In this document: positions 43,951 to 52,576 of the stretch, piece after piece
How the letters are laid out: every line of letters begins with the position of its first letter
Position numbering within the stretch: the first letter of the stretch is position 1
Origin: Deltaproteobacteria bacterium
GTDB taxonomy: Bacteria > Myxococcota_A > UBA9160 > SZUA-336
Length of the DNA stretch: 64,000 nt
Reading direction: 5' to 3'
Assembly: GCA_029261895.1 (NCBI GenBank)
Contig: JAJDAK010000047.1
Span: 16,603-80,602 of the forward strand
Position numbers and translations under genes: made by a program
The notes under the pieces: model-generated
The model's database searches: none
What the model was told of the DNA's origin: nothing
The model's input: only the letters and a program-made list of their open reading frames with translations

Positions 43951-45357
43951 GTGCAACGACGTATCTACGGAGTCGAAACCGAATACGGAATTATTTTTAC
44001 GCCGGAGGGTCGTAAGACACTGCCGGTGGAGAAGGCGATTCGGTTTTTGTTTGAGAAGCTCATCACCACTGAGCATTTCTTGAACGTATTTCTGGAGAAC
44101 GGCGCACGTTTTTATCAGGACACGGGCTGCCATCCCGAGTATGCGACGCCTGAATGCGCGAGCCCTCGTGATCTCGTCATTTATGACCGTGCTGGCGAGC
44201 GCATCCTCGAAGACCTCCAACACTACGCGGAAGAGAAAATTCGCGAAGAACGTGTTGCGGGAAAACTGAGCATCTTCAAGAACAATACTGACTTCGTTGG
44301 AAACAGCTACGGTTGCCACGAGAACTATCTCGTTGATCGCGACGTCGATTTCTACTACCTCGCAGAACAGCTGATTCCGTTTCTAGTGACCCGACAGATC
44401 TATGCAGGTGCGGGCAAGGTATTTCAGACGCAGGAAGGTATTCACTACTGCGTAAGCCAGCGCGCTCAACATATCTACCAGAAGATCTCAGGCACGACGA
44501 CGAATGATCGATCGATCATCAATACGCGTGATGAGCCGCACGCAGATCGCGAGAAGTACCGTCGTCTTCACGTGATCGTCGGCGACTCAAACATGTCCGA
44601 GTACACGAATTTTCTGAAACTTTCGACATGCGCAATTGTGCTCCAGATGATCGAAGACAACTTCATCAACAAAGATTTCACGCTGCGACATCCGGTGAAG
44701 GCCATCAAGGACATTTCGTACGACACAACGTGTAAGCGGAAACTACGCCTTGAGAACGGCCGTGAGTATTCACCTATTGAGATTCAACGCGAGTACTGCG
44801 AGATGGCTAAGCGTTATATCGAGCAGTACCCCGTGAGTGATCAGCTGAAAGAGGGTGTCGAGAAGTGGGAGCACGTGCTGGATTGTCTCGATGACGATCC
44901 AGATCGACTTGATACGAAGATCGACTGGGTGATCAAGCGCAAGCTACTCCGCAGCTACATTCAGAAGCACAACATCTCATGGCACGACCCGCGTGTTTTC
45001 ATGATCGACCTCCAGTACCATGATATTCGTACGGATCGCGGATTCTTTTACTTGCTCGAACGCAAAGGTCAGGCGGAGCGACTCTTCACCGATGCTGAGA
45101 TCGAAAAGGCGAAAACTGAGCCACCGCAGGACACGCGCGCGCGAATGCGTGGTGACTTTATTAAGTTGGCTCGACAGAACAACATCCAATACGACCTCGA
45201 TTGGTCGAATATTCGATTAGGCAATTTGCTGAATGTTCGCGTGATTTGTAATAACCCATTTGAGACGGACACTGAAAAGGTGACCGAACTCGTACGCACA
45301 ATTCAGCGTACGAACCTGCGACGCACCTCCTTGTCCAAGCTCGTCATCCAGAGCTAG
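43951..45357 (+). CDS. pafA: Pup-protein ligase PafA
   Basis: A 468-residue ligase that uses ATP to join the Pup C-terminal Glu to substrate lysines. Family motifs are YGVETEYGII, GARFYQDTGCHPEYATPE with the catalytic Asp, NNTDFVGNSYGCHENYL and INTRDEPHADREKYRRLHVI. It lacks the Dop loop, which separates it from the paralogue at 40771. The start is GTG at 43951, 4 bases after prcA. The C-terminal domain is complete. Confidence 0.95.
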   Translation: MQRRIYGVETEYGIIFTPEGRKTLPVEKAIRFLFEKLITTEHFLNVFLENGARFYQDTGCHPEYATPECASPRDLVIYDRAGERILEDLQHYAEEKIREERVAGKLSIFKNNTDFVGNSYGCHENYLVDRDVDFYYLAEQLIPFLVTRQIYAGAGKVFQTQEGIHYCVSQRAQHIYQKISGTTTNDRSIINTRDEPHADREKYRRLHVIVGDSNMSEYTNFLKLSTCAIVLQMIEDNFINKDFTLRHPVKAIKDISYDTTCKRKLRLENGREYSPIEIQREYCEMAKRYIEQYPVSDQLKEGVEKWEHVLDCLDDDPDRLDTKIDWVIKRKLLRSYIQKHNISWHDPRVFMIDLQYHDIRTDRGFFYLLERKGQAERLFTDAEIEKAKTEPPQDTRARMRGDFIKLARQNNIQYDLDWSNIRLGNLLNVRVICNNPFETDTEKVTELVRTIQRTNLRRTSLSKLVIQS

Positions 45358-45363
45358 GCTCGT

Positions 45364-45708
45364 ATGAGTGACGGCGAACGACGATTACATGCCGTTTCTT
45401 CCGCTCCGGAAGAGCCTCTTGCGTCTCAAGGTGACGGCGATGACCAGCAGCGCAAATGGGTGATCACAACCGCTGCGCTCGCCGTACTGCTTTTTGTCGC
45501 GTTGGGTTCGCTCGCCTATGTGGCACAGGAGCGCGGAGAACTACACAGACAGCTTCTTGAAACCGAGCGCCAAAATCAGGCTCTCCGGGAAGTCCTTATT
45601 GAGCGCGATTCGTCGCTCAAAGCCCACCGCGAACGTCTTGACGACGTTCGCGGCCACGTGGGGCAGCTCAACGAGCTTCTCAACACGCCGGTCGACGCTG
45701 CGCCCTAA
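45364..45708 (+). CDS. Single-pass membrane protein with coiled coil, in the proteasome operon
   Basis: 114 residues. A polar N-terminal region (1-31) precedes one membrane helix (WVITTAALAVLLFVALGSLA), then a coiled coil (about 55-105: LLETERQNQALREVLIERD; HRERLDDVRGHVGQLNELL). I know no family. It starts 6 bases after pafA, so it is almost certainly on the same transcript, and codon use is like its neighbours. A membrane adaptor for pupylated proteins is one possibility, but nothing in the sequence proves it. Confidence 0.65.
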   Translation: MSDGERRLHAVSSAPEEPLASQGDGDDQQRKWVITTAALAVLLFVALGSLAYVAQERGELHRQLLETERQNQALREVLIERDSSLKAHRERLDDVRGHVGQLNELLNTPVDAAP

Positions 45709-45786
45709 GCCTTTCCCTTCAGTCCCAAGCCGAGTTGCCGATGAAGGAGATGGTTCTCTGTCCATTTAAGACGACGTGGGGCACTC

Positions 45787-46824
45787 ATGGTCTTCAGTTG
45801 GTTTGCGGGACTCCTGTCCAACGACCTTGCTATTGATTTAGGAACTGCGAATACGCTTGTATACGCGCGTGGTCGCGGCATTATTTGCAGCGAACCCTCT
45901 GTAGTCGCTGTCGCCGAAGGGCCGAACGGCACACGGAAGGTGCTCGCCGTTGGAAGCGAAGCCAAGGAAATGGTTGGCCGGACACCCGGTAGCATCAAGG
46001 CTATTCGTCCGATCAAAGACGGCGTTATTGCTGACTTTGACGTCACTGAAGCAATGCTGCGCTATTTCATTCAGAAGGCACACAACCGGCGCCGGCTGGT
46101 CCGGCCGCGAATTGTCATCTGCGTACCGCCCTGCATCACTTCGGTCGAGAAGCGCGCGGTTCGCGAGTCCGCGATCTCAGCGGGCGCACGTGAAGTCTAT
46201 CTGATCGAAGAACCCATGGCGGCCGCCCTCGGCGCGAATTTATCCGTCACTGAGCCGACCGGAAACATGGTCATCGACATCGGTGGCGGCACGACTGACG
46301 TCGCGGTGATTTCACTCGCGGGAATCGTAACCTCGAGCTCTGTTCGTGTTGGCGGCGACAAACTCGATGAAGCCATCATCAACTTTGTGAAGCGCAAACA
46401 CAATCTACTGATTGGTGAGCGCACAGCTGAGATCATCAAGATTACCATCGGTACGGTCATGAGCAAGGGTGAACCGAAGACGATGGAGATCAAGGGCCGC
46501 GACCTCGTCGCCGGAATTCCCAAGATGATCGTGATGTCGAGCGACGAAGTACGCGAGGCGCTGGCTGAACCCATCCACCAGATTGTCGAAACGGTATTGC
46601 AGACACTCGAGCGTACACCGCCCGAGCTTGCGTCCGATATTGTCGACAGAGGCATCGTGCTCGTAGGCGGTGGGGCGTTGCTCCGCGACTTCGATCAGTT
46701 ACTGCGCGAGGAAACGAAATTGCCAATCGTGCAGGGTGAAGATCCATTTACTGCTGTCGTGTCGGGCGCCGGAAAAGCGCTCGACTCGCTGGATCTGCTA
46801 CGCAACGTCGCAATGCCCGACTAG
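45787..46824 (+). CDS. mreB: Rod-shape-determining actin homologue MreB
   Basis: A 345-residue actin-fold protein with phosphate loops IDLGTANTLVY and IDIGGGTTDVAVI, the adenosine motif IVLVGGGALLRDF, and the N-terminal membrane-binding stretch VFSWFAGLLSND. It directs lateral wall growth. mreC and mreD do not follow: the next gene is on the opposite strand, so this copy is separated from the usual mre cluster and may be a second copy. 78 bases separate it from the membrane-protein gene. Confidence 0.96.
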   Translation: MVFSWFAGLLSNDLAIDLGTANTLVYARGRGIICSEPSVVAVAEGPNGTRKVLAVGSEAKEMVGRTPGSIKAIRPIKDGVIADFDVTEAMLRYFIQKAHNRRRLVRPRIVICVPPCITSVEKRAVRESAISAGAREVYLIEEPMAAALGANLSVTEPTGNMVIDIGGGTTDVAVISLAGIVTSSSVRVGGDKLDEAIINFVKRKHNLLIGERTAEIIKITIGTVMSKGEPKTMEIKGRDLVAGIPKMIVMSSDEVREALAEPIHQIVETVLQTLERTPPELASDIVDRGIVLVGGGALLRDFDQLLREETKLPIVQGEDPFTAVVSGAGKALDSLDLLRNVAMPD

Positions 46825-46864
46825 GGAGATATTCCAGAGAGCACACTCTCGGGATCTTGTTCGT

Positions 46865-47182
46865 TTAATTCGATTGCTCCGCAGCGCATTTAGCAGGCGC
46901 ATGTGTCATAAACATGCCAGCCTGCATCACTTCGGTCATGTCCATTTCTCCGCGTAGCTCGGTTGCGATCGCCGTGTCCTGAGTGAGCGATGCCACAAGA
47001 AACGCGTACGCGTTTTCTGATAGCTCTTCCGAAGCCTTCTTTGCCACGCAATCACAAATGCTTTTGTCCAGATTGCTCGTTTCTACGCACGCGTTCACAA
47101 GCGCGCTGTTGTTTGAACTGCCGCTGCACGCGGGAATGCAGAATAGGCAAAATAGTGCTGAGAGTGCGGTCGAATAGCGCAT
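46865..47182 (-). CDS. Small probable lipoprotein, unknown function
   Basis: 105 residues with a signal peptide and a good lipobox (FCLFCIPACSG, Cys19 lipidated). The mature part has four further Cys (NACVETSN, ICDCVAKK, KCAAE), which may form disulfides. Unknown family. It converges with mreB across 40 bases; the region to the next gene is 50 bases. Confidence 0.6.
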   Translation of the reverse strand: MRYSTALSALFCLFCIPACSGSSNNSALVNACVETSNLDKSICDCVAKKASEELSENAYAFLVASLTQDTAIATELRGEMDMTEVMQAGMFMTHAPAKCAAEQSN

Positions 47183-47232
47183 GTAAAAAACTCCTGTCGG
47201 ATTGCGTTGACCCTAGCCTATCAGGACGAGAA

Positions 47233-48222
47233 CTATTTCAATAGCGAAAGCCAGAGCCGCAACAAATGTCGCTTGTCTTTCGCTGCCTCGTGGTCTTGGT
47301 ACGCGGTTCTTGCGTGTAGAATCGAATGGTTCGATAGCCATTGGATCTCACCGGGCTCCAGGTCCATTTCGAGGTAGAACGACGGATCCAATGCAATTTC
47401 TTCGTAGAGGTTGAGCAACTCCATATCTTCACGAGTCAGGTGTACATCTGCATGCCGGGCAACCGAGCGAAAATAGTCGCTGTGATAAAAGGTACGTAGC
47501 CGACCTTCGGCGAAGCGACACGGCGGAATCGGTAGATACCGTATCTCACCCGATTGATCCTCGTTGCGAACATCGAGCAGGAAGGGTTCGTAGAGGCGTT
47601 TCACAAACTCAGGTCGTCGGTGCAGCAGCTCGTTGTAGACCGCGACCGAACTCACGATACGACTCTGTCCCCCGCTTGCCGCTTTCTTCAAGCAGAGCAA
47701 GCCAACCGCATCGGCAGCGTCACAGTGATAGGCAATGTTCGATGCGGTTCGATAGAGGCGCACAAAAGGATCGGTGGCGCGATCGCCGGTATCGCGTACG
47801 TGTCCTAAGAGATCGCCCTGTGGATTCTGCGCACCGGGAACGCCCATGTGCAAGCCGATGCACCAGAAGAAAATTTCCGCTTGCTGGGCAGACCATTGCT
47901 CGACGGGAAGTCCCGAGACGACTTGAAAACCCCGGCCCGCATCTAACTCCACGCGCCAACGCGCAATCTCAGGTTGTAACGATGGCAGCGAAAAGTCGGT
48001 GGCGCTGAGGTCTCCGGTGGCTTTCCTGGAACGCTCCGCAATCAGGATCGCTGCGTTGATCTCATCGATTTGATGATCGGTGAGCCGAACACGCCACAGA
48101 TCCGTTTTGAAATCTCTGCTGCGCCAACTCGCAGCCGACTCCAAGGGCTGTTCGAGGACGCCATCGTGCACGCGCGAAAAATAATGCGCGGTCTGTTCAC
48201 GATAGGAGTAATACTCAGGCAT
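47233..48222 (-). CDS. TauD/TfdA-like Fe(II)/2-oxoglutarate oxygenase
   Basis: A 329-residue oxygenase. YHCDAAD carries the HxD metal pair and the C-terminal ILHARTAYQD the third His; RLWLSL supplies the 2-oxoglutarate Arg. LLGHVRDTGDRATDPFVRLY is typical of the family. The substrate is unknown. It is the last gene of a four-gene minus-strand operon with the VOC, DUF4345 and GST genes; its start overlaps the VOC stop by 8 bases. Confidence 0.85.
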   Translation of the reverse strand: MPEYYSYREQTAHYFSRVHDGVLEQPLESAASWRSRDFKTDLWRVRLTDHQIDEINAAILIAERSRKATGDLSATDFSLPSLQPEIARWRVELDAGRGFQVVSGLPVEQWSAQQAEIFFWCIGLHMGVPGAQNPQGDLLGHVRDTGDRATDPFVRLYRTASNIAYHCDAADAVGLLCLKKAASGGQSRIVSSVAVYNELLHRRPEFVKRLYEPFLLDVRNEDQSGEIRYLPIPPCRFAEGRLRTFYHSDYFRSVARHADVHLTREDMELLNLYEEIALDPSFYLEMDLEPGEIQWLSNHSILHARTAYQDHEAAKDKRHLLRLWLSLLK

Positions 48223-48637
48223 CCGTCAGGTGGCCCTTCCCCGGTACATGATTGACCTCGAGGCGAATGCCATCGGGATCTTCAAAGAGTACGGAATAGT
48301 ATCCGGGTGCGAAGCCATCCTCTTGGGGCGGATGCACGATGAGCGCATCGAGTTCGAGTGCCAGTTTGTGCATCTTATCGACGTCCTCGCGGCTGCGAGC
48401 GCGAAAACACACGTGATGTAAACCGGGTTTGCGCTGATGATAAGTTTCGCCTTCAAACTCAGGATTGGCCTGACAAACGGCGACGCCCGTGCGCGCGCCA
48501 ATCGCATAGTAAAACTCGGGGGTTTCGATCAATGCCTTCATGCCGAATTCTTCCAGCATGCGACGATAGAACGGAATCGATCGTTCGGAATTCGTGGCTG
48601 TGAGCTGGATGTGGGCAATTCCATTGATGCCGATCAT
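48215..48637 (-). CDS. VOC family protein (glyoxalase/dioxygenase fold)
   Basis: About 140 residues with the paired beta-alpha-beta-beta-beta units of the VOC fold: GIAHIQLTATNSERSIPFY, LHHVCFRAR and FEDPDGIRLEVNHVPG, supplying His and Glu metal ligands. The ATG at 48637 has AAGGAG 5 bases upstream; an upstream frame exists but runs through DUF4345. Could be a glyoxalase, isomerase or extradiol-type enzyme. Confidence 0.87.
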   Translation of the reverse strand: MIGINGIAHIQLTATNSERSIPFYRRMLEEFGMKALIETPEFYYAIGARTGVAVCQANPEFEGETYHQRKPGLHHVCFRARSREDVDKMHKLALELDALIVHPPQEDGFAPGYYSVLFEDPDGIRLEVNHVPGKGHLTDA

Positions 48638-49023
48638 GCTGTCTCCTTTGATAGTGATCGAAGCGCGATCGCACTCAGCATCAGGCCGAGAACTTCGCTG
48701 GCGTGTAACGCGAAGCCGATCGCTGACGGCATACCCGCGACGATCCAGCTCAGAAACCGAGCGCTCGCGAGGCCACCGAGTGTGAGGACCGCGACGAAAA
48801 GTGCCGGTCGATACCAAGCTGGCCTATTGGCCGAGATGGCGAAGAACACACCCAATCCGATGTTGACGCCACCGTAGACCGCGCGAATGTCATTGTCGGC
48901 TGTCACGCTGTGCAGCATGACATCGACGAAGGATGCCATCGTCGCGGGCGCAATCAGGAACGCGATTCCAATACCTGCGTACAGGGGCGCTGAAATCAAA
49001 AGCACGATCCGAGTCAAATGCAT
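48634..49023 (-). CDS. DUF4345 four-helix membrane protein
   Basis: 129 residues with four predicted helices. The family stretch DNDIRAVYGGVNIGLGVFF identifies DUF4345, which has no known function. It is coupled to VOC by a 4-base overlap and lies 3 bases after the GST gene. A paralogue at 51674-52063 has the same RAMYGG motif. Confidence 0.78.
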   Translation of the reverse strand: MHLTRIVLLISAPLYAGIGIAFLIAPATMASFVDVMLHSVTADNDIRAVYGGVNIGLGVFFAISANRPAWYRPALFVAVLTLGGLASARFLSWIVAGMPSAIGFALHASEVLGLMLSAIALRSLSKETA

Positions 49024-49026
49024 AAC

Positions 49027-49773
49027 TTAGGGTTTCTCCTCAGAAAAAAGGCGCAAAGCGAACTGACCCGCAGCACGCTTTTGCGCTTTCTCCACGGTTT
49101 CACGCATGCTCGGCGGAGACGTCTCCAACTGCGGCAGTGGAATTCCATAATTGGGTGGAAGCACAACGGGAGCTGCCATGCAGGCGAATGTTAAATCCGC
49201 AGCGGTGAAGCGATCACCGCAGAGGTAGCGCCGACCATCCGCGAGTCGAGTTTCGACTTCTTCGAAGATTCCATCCACTTGCTCCATACCGCGACGGACG
49301 TTTTCGGCGGTGACATCCAGTCGCTTCTTGAGAAATCCACGTAAAAGAGGGAAGAGGGGCCGTCCGAGTTTCTGTTCCAGTTTGGGTACGCCGTAGCCCG
49401 CGATTTGAATCGACTCGCGGGGGCGGGAGAGAAAGTGGTGGTAGACCCAACGTCGGGTCTCGACACCGAGGACCTCGTCGAAGCGTGTTTCGAGCCGCGA
49501 AATCTCGTCGAAAGCTTGTTCCGGGTACAGTCGCTCTTCCACAGGCAGTTTCGTATCGATGTAACGCAGGATATCGGTCGAATCGGTCACGATATGCCCG
49601 CCATCATCCAACACCGGAACCATCGGCGTACGACCGATCGTGAAACTCCAAAGATAGTGGAAGCCCTGTAGATGACGCAGTTCATCGTAGGCGATGCCGG
49701 CGCGGGTCAAGCCCCAACGAGCCTTCTCGCAGTAGTGGCTCATTGGAATCGTGACTAAACGCGTGACAGGCAT
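49027..49773 (-). CDS. Glutathione S-transferase family protein
   Basis: 248 residues: an N-terminal thioredoxin-like domain (PMSHYCEKARWGLTRAGI, with a Cys in the active-site loop, and MVPVLDDGGHIVTDSTDIL) and a helical C domain (GDRFTAADLTFACMAAP). First gene of the four-gene operon GST, DUF4345, VOC, oxygenase. It is similar in type to the GST at 19767-20522. Confidence 0.86.
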   Translation of the reverse strand: MPVTRLVTIPMSHYCEKARWGLTRAGIAYDELRHLQGFHYLWSFTIGRTPMVPVLDDGGHIVTDSTDILRYIDTKLPVEERLYPEQAFDEISRLETRFDEVLGVETRRWVYHHFLSRPRESIQIAGYGVPKLEQKLGRPLFPLLRGFLKKRLDVTAENVRRGMEQVDGIFEEVETRLADGRRYLCGDRFTAADLTFACMAAPVVLPPNYGIPLPQLETSPPSMRETVEKAQKRAAGQFALRLFSEEKP

Positions 49774-49838
49774 CTACCCATACTGCCAGAACGCGGCCTG
49801 ATATAGAATATCCAGGTGCATCAGAGGAGGAATTCGAG

Positions 49839-50630
49839 ATGGCTGATTTGCTAACCGAGGTCGAATCTGGAATCGCGACGATGACGATGAATCGCCCGGA
49901 TCGTCTGAACGCGATTTCCTCGGCGATGCTGATCGAAATGACCAAGAAGCTTCGGGAGTTTGCCGCGGATCCTGAGGTTCGCGTGATCGTACTCACGGGA
50001 GCGGGTCGGGGCTTTTGCTCGGGTTTGGATTTACAGGATGCTGCAGCGGGAACAGGAATTGGCGGTGGAGGCGGCGCAAACCTCAATCCCAATGTCGACC
50101 TTCGAGACGCGCCTCCATCCGTACTCTTTGGCTTGGAGAAACCAACCATCTGCGCGTTGAATGGACCCGCGGCGGGCTACGGGATGGATCTTGCTCTCGG
50201 CTGTGATATTCGACTCGCCGGTGAGAGTGGCGTGTTGGCTCCCGCTTTTACACGGCGTGGTGTTCTGCCGGAGAGCGGGGGCACCTGGATACTGCCGCGT
50301 TTGATCGGTTGGTCGCGGACGGCGGAGATACTTTTTACTGGGAAGAAACTTCCCGCGAATAGATGCCTTGAACTCGGGCTCGTCAACCGCGTGGTTGCTG
50401 ACGAGAACTTGATGAAAGAAACCTTGACCCTTGCGCAAGAGATCTGTTCGAACGCGCCGCTCGCGATTCAAGCCACCAAGCGCATGATGCGAATGGGTCT
50501 ATCGGAAGAATTCGACGACCACGTTCACCATGTCTTTCTTCAGCTACTACCGTTGTTTGGAACCAAAGATTTCCAAGAGGGCATCAGCGCGTTCATTGAA
50601 AAGCGCACGCCGAGATTCGAAGGGCAATAG
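49839..50630 (+). CDS. Enoyl-CoA hydratase/isomerase family protein
   Basis: A 263-residue crotonase-fold protein: NRPDRLNAIS, the oxyanion-hole FCSGLDL and GPAAGYGMDLALGCD, and the catalytic Glu in LPESGGTW. The loop between helix 2 and strand B (AAAGTGIGGGGGANL) is unusually glycine-rich. It probably hydrates enoyl-CoA in fatty-acid oxidation, but other crotonase reactions are possible. GAGGAGG precedes the ATG. It diverges from the GST gene. Confidence 0.88.
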   Translation: MADLLTEVESGIATMTMNRPDRLNAISSAMLIEMTKKLREFAADPEVRVIVLTGAGRGFCSGLDLQDAAAGTGIGGGGGANLNPNVDLRDAPPSVLFGLEKPTICALNGPAAGYGMDLALGCDIRLAGESGVLAPAFTRRGVLPESGGTWILPRLIGWSRTAEILFTGKKLPANRCLELGLVNRVVADENLMKETLTLAQEICSNAPLAIQATKRMMRMGLSEEFDDHVHHVFLQLLPLFGTKDFQEGISAFIEKRTPRFEGQ

Positions 50631-50640
50631 CGCGACGAAA

Positions 50641-51627
50641 TTAGATCAGGCGTTCGGCCCTTGGGGTTTCGTCGACGTCATCGGTGTCGGCTAACTTATA
50701 GGGTTCTTCGAGCAGATCATTGATCGCATTCGTTACGCGCTCCATCGCGCGAGTGAAACACGCACTGTATTTTTCGGCTTCACGTGTAAAGGGCGTGTAT
50801 GGGTCGTTGATCTGGCAATCCGCAAAATCGCTTTCCATGGTAAGGGGTCGACCGATGACATAGCGGCAGGTGCCACCCCCTGCCCAGGGATTGGCGCCTG
50901 GGTACACTTCTTCGCTTCCCATGCTGCCAACTGGCACGATGGGAACTCGATGTCGCAGTGCAAACTGTGCCATCCCAGGCTTCCCAGGGAGCAAACGGAT
51001 CGATCGTGTTCCCTGCGGAAATACAATCACGTTGTTTTCGTTTTTAAACAGTGCTTCGAGCGTGCGTTGCTCTACGAGTGCCATGAGTCGATCGTTCCAG
51101 CGATGGATGAAGTCAGCGTAGGACTCCTGCTCTGGTTTGAAATCCCGGCGCGGCTCTTCGAGGATGCGACGTAGTTCAGTAGATGGAGTTATATCGGATT
51201 GGCGGCGCTTGTCATCAACAAGGTCGCGGAGGATCCGGTAATCGGCGTCATCGAGTTTTGCGTTGAGGACTGCGCGTGCATCCTGAAGAATCAAATATCC
51301 TCGGCTCGGTAATGGAATGTTATTGCACTGGTCGAAGAACCAACTGAGCGCTTTGTTCTCATAGTATTTGCCTTTGACCCATGTGGTCGAAAACGGCAAA
51401 TGCCGTCGGTACATCCCGTACTGAAACGGCCAATAGTTGTATCGGTCCGTATGGTTCATTGCGAACATCACCGTTCGGTCACGGGGAAGGTTCTCGGTCC
51501 CTTCGATGACCACACGCGTGAACGGCGGGATGTTGAAATTCGGACCAAGAAGTAAATTGGCTACGACTTTTTGGCCGAACGGCAGCCGCGATAGTTTCAA
51601 TCGCTGTAGGTGCGTTTCGTCAATCAT
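50641..51627 (-). CDS. Divergent PlsC-family acyltransferase
   Basis: About 328 residues of the glycerophosphate acyltransferase fold. The two key motifs are altered: HX4D is NHTDRYN, with Asn for Asp, and FPEGTRS is FPQGTRS, with Gln for Glu. VPVGSMGSEEVYPG gives motif IV. An extra 80 residues lie between the two motifs. The ATG at 51627 begins near the first helix; a further start is possible upstream at 51723. It may use an unusual acyl donor or be inactive. Confidence 0.75.
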   Translation of the reverse strand: MIDETHLQRLKLSRLPFGQKVVANLLLGPNFNIPPFTRVVIEGTENLPRDRTVMFAMNHTDRYNYWPFQYGMYRRHLPFSTTWVKGKYYENKALSWFFDQCNNIPLPSRGYLILQDARAVLNAKLDDADYRILRDLVDDKRRQSDITPSTELRRILEEPRRDFKPEQESYADFIHRWNDRLMALVEQRTLEALFKNENNVIVFPQGTRSIRLLPGKPGMAQFALRHRVPIVPVGSMGSEEVYPGANPWAGGGTCRYVIGRPLTMESDFADCQINDPYTPFTREAEKYSACFTRAMERVTNAINDLLEEPYKLADTDDVDETPRAERLI

Positions 51628-51673
51628 GACGTTCCAGTGTCGTGATCTTCGACGAATAACTCGGGTGGAGTCA

Positions 51674-52063
51674 TCACGCGTTTTGCGACGACAACGCCTG
51701 TTTTGATAGGAGCCAACCAGCAATCAGCGTCAGGCTGAACTCAAACACAAGCGCACCGACCGTATAGTCTGAGAACTCGCCCAGGGGTAACACGGCTATG
51801 AGTCGTGCGAATGCGAGTCCGGCACAGAGGAAAACCAAAGTCAGCAACGCGGGCCGCGTCAAGCCGGGGCGAAAGGCCCCTGCAAGTAGCAGGAGACCGA
51901 TTGCGAACTCCAAGCCACCGTACATGGCTCGGAGTTCGATCGTACCGGTTGGGGAGGCGGACGATACACCGGCCGCCTCCGCCAAGAATCCGGGTTCAAC
52001 GAAGATATAGGCTCCGTAGAGAGACCAAATCAGTCCCGAAAAAATCAAGAAGACGCGAGTCAT
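51674..52063 (-). CDS. DUF4345 four-helix membrane protein, second copy
   Basis: 129 residues, the same length and helix pattern as the protein at 48634-49023, sharing ELRAMYGGLEFAIGLLLLA. It lies 46 bases upstream of the acyltransferase gene on the same strand. Unknown function. Confidence 0.75.
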   Translation of the reverse strand: MTRVFLIFSGLIWSLYGAYIFVEPGFLAEAAGVSSASPTGTIELRAMYGGLEFAIGLLLLAGAFRPGLTRPALLTLVFLCAGLAFARLIAVLPLGEFSDYTVGALVFEFSLTLIAGWLLSKQALSSQNA

Positions 52064-52090
52064 CTTGACCTCCCGTCAGTGAAGCGCGGC

Positions 52091-52399
52091 TTAGTAGCGA
52101 CCGCGTCCACCGCCTCCGCCGCCGCCACCACCGCCGCCACCACCGGTGCGACGCTTGTCTTGGGCTTCGTTCACGCGAAGGTTTCGGCCTCCGAACTCGC
52201 TACCATCCAATGCCTGGATTGCTTTGTCGGCTGCAGTTGCATCTTCCATCTCGACAAACGCGAAGCCGCGCGCGCGTCCGGTTTCGCGATCTGTGATTAC
52301 GTTGACGGATGCCACGCTACCGTGGCGCTCGAAGACTTCGCGTAGTTCGTCTTCGGTCATCGTGAATGGAAGGTTTCCGACATATAGTTTCTTGCTCAA
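52091..52399 (-). CDS. RRM-type RNA-binding protein with glycine-rich tail
   Basis: 102 residues: one RRM with RNP2 KLYVGNLPF and RNP1 ARGFAFVEM, then a tail of about 13 glycines ending RGRY. Bacterial single-RRM proteins of this type, best known from cyanobacteria, are often cold-induced. The glycine tract explains the GCC-rich run at about 52104-52144. Confidence 0.92.
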   Translation of the reverse strand: MSKKLYVGNLPFTMTEDELREVFERHGSVASVNVITDRETGRARGFAFVEMEDATAADKAIQALDGSEFGGRNLRVNEAQDKRRTGGGGGGGGGGGGGRGRY

Positions 52400-52534
52400 C
52401 TTTTTATTCCTCGCCGCGACCCAATCTTATCGACAGTGCGGCCTGCGCGGAGCTTCCCGCCCGGCCTGTCCGGGCCCGGAAGATCCATTGCTATCAACAT
52501 GCTCAAGTGGCGCATACTAGCAGAGGCGGTCAAT

Positions 52535-52559
52535 AGAACCACGAATTTCGTGGGGTTCT
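52535..52559 (-). terminator. Hairpin downstream of the dienelactone hydrolase
   Basis: CCACGAA (52539-52545) pairs with TTCGTGG (52547-52553), extended by AGAA/TTCT (52535-52538 with 52556-52559) across a GG bulge. It lies 18 bases after the dienelactone hydrolase stop on the minus strand. No T-run follows. Another small stem, GCCCGG/CCGGGC, is at 52459-52475 in the RRM leader. Confidence 0.4.
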
Positions 52560-52576
52560 GTGGTCCCTTTGCCGAT

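Noticed and set aside
52100..52145. GCC-rich tandem repeat
   Set aside because: It codes for the glycine tail of the RRM protein and needs no other explanation.
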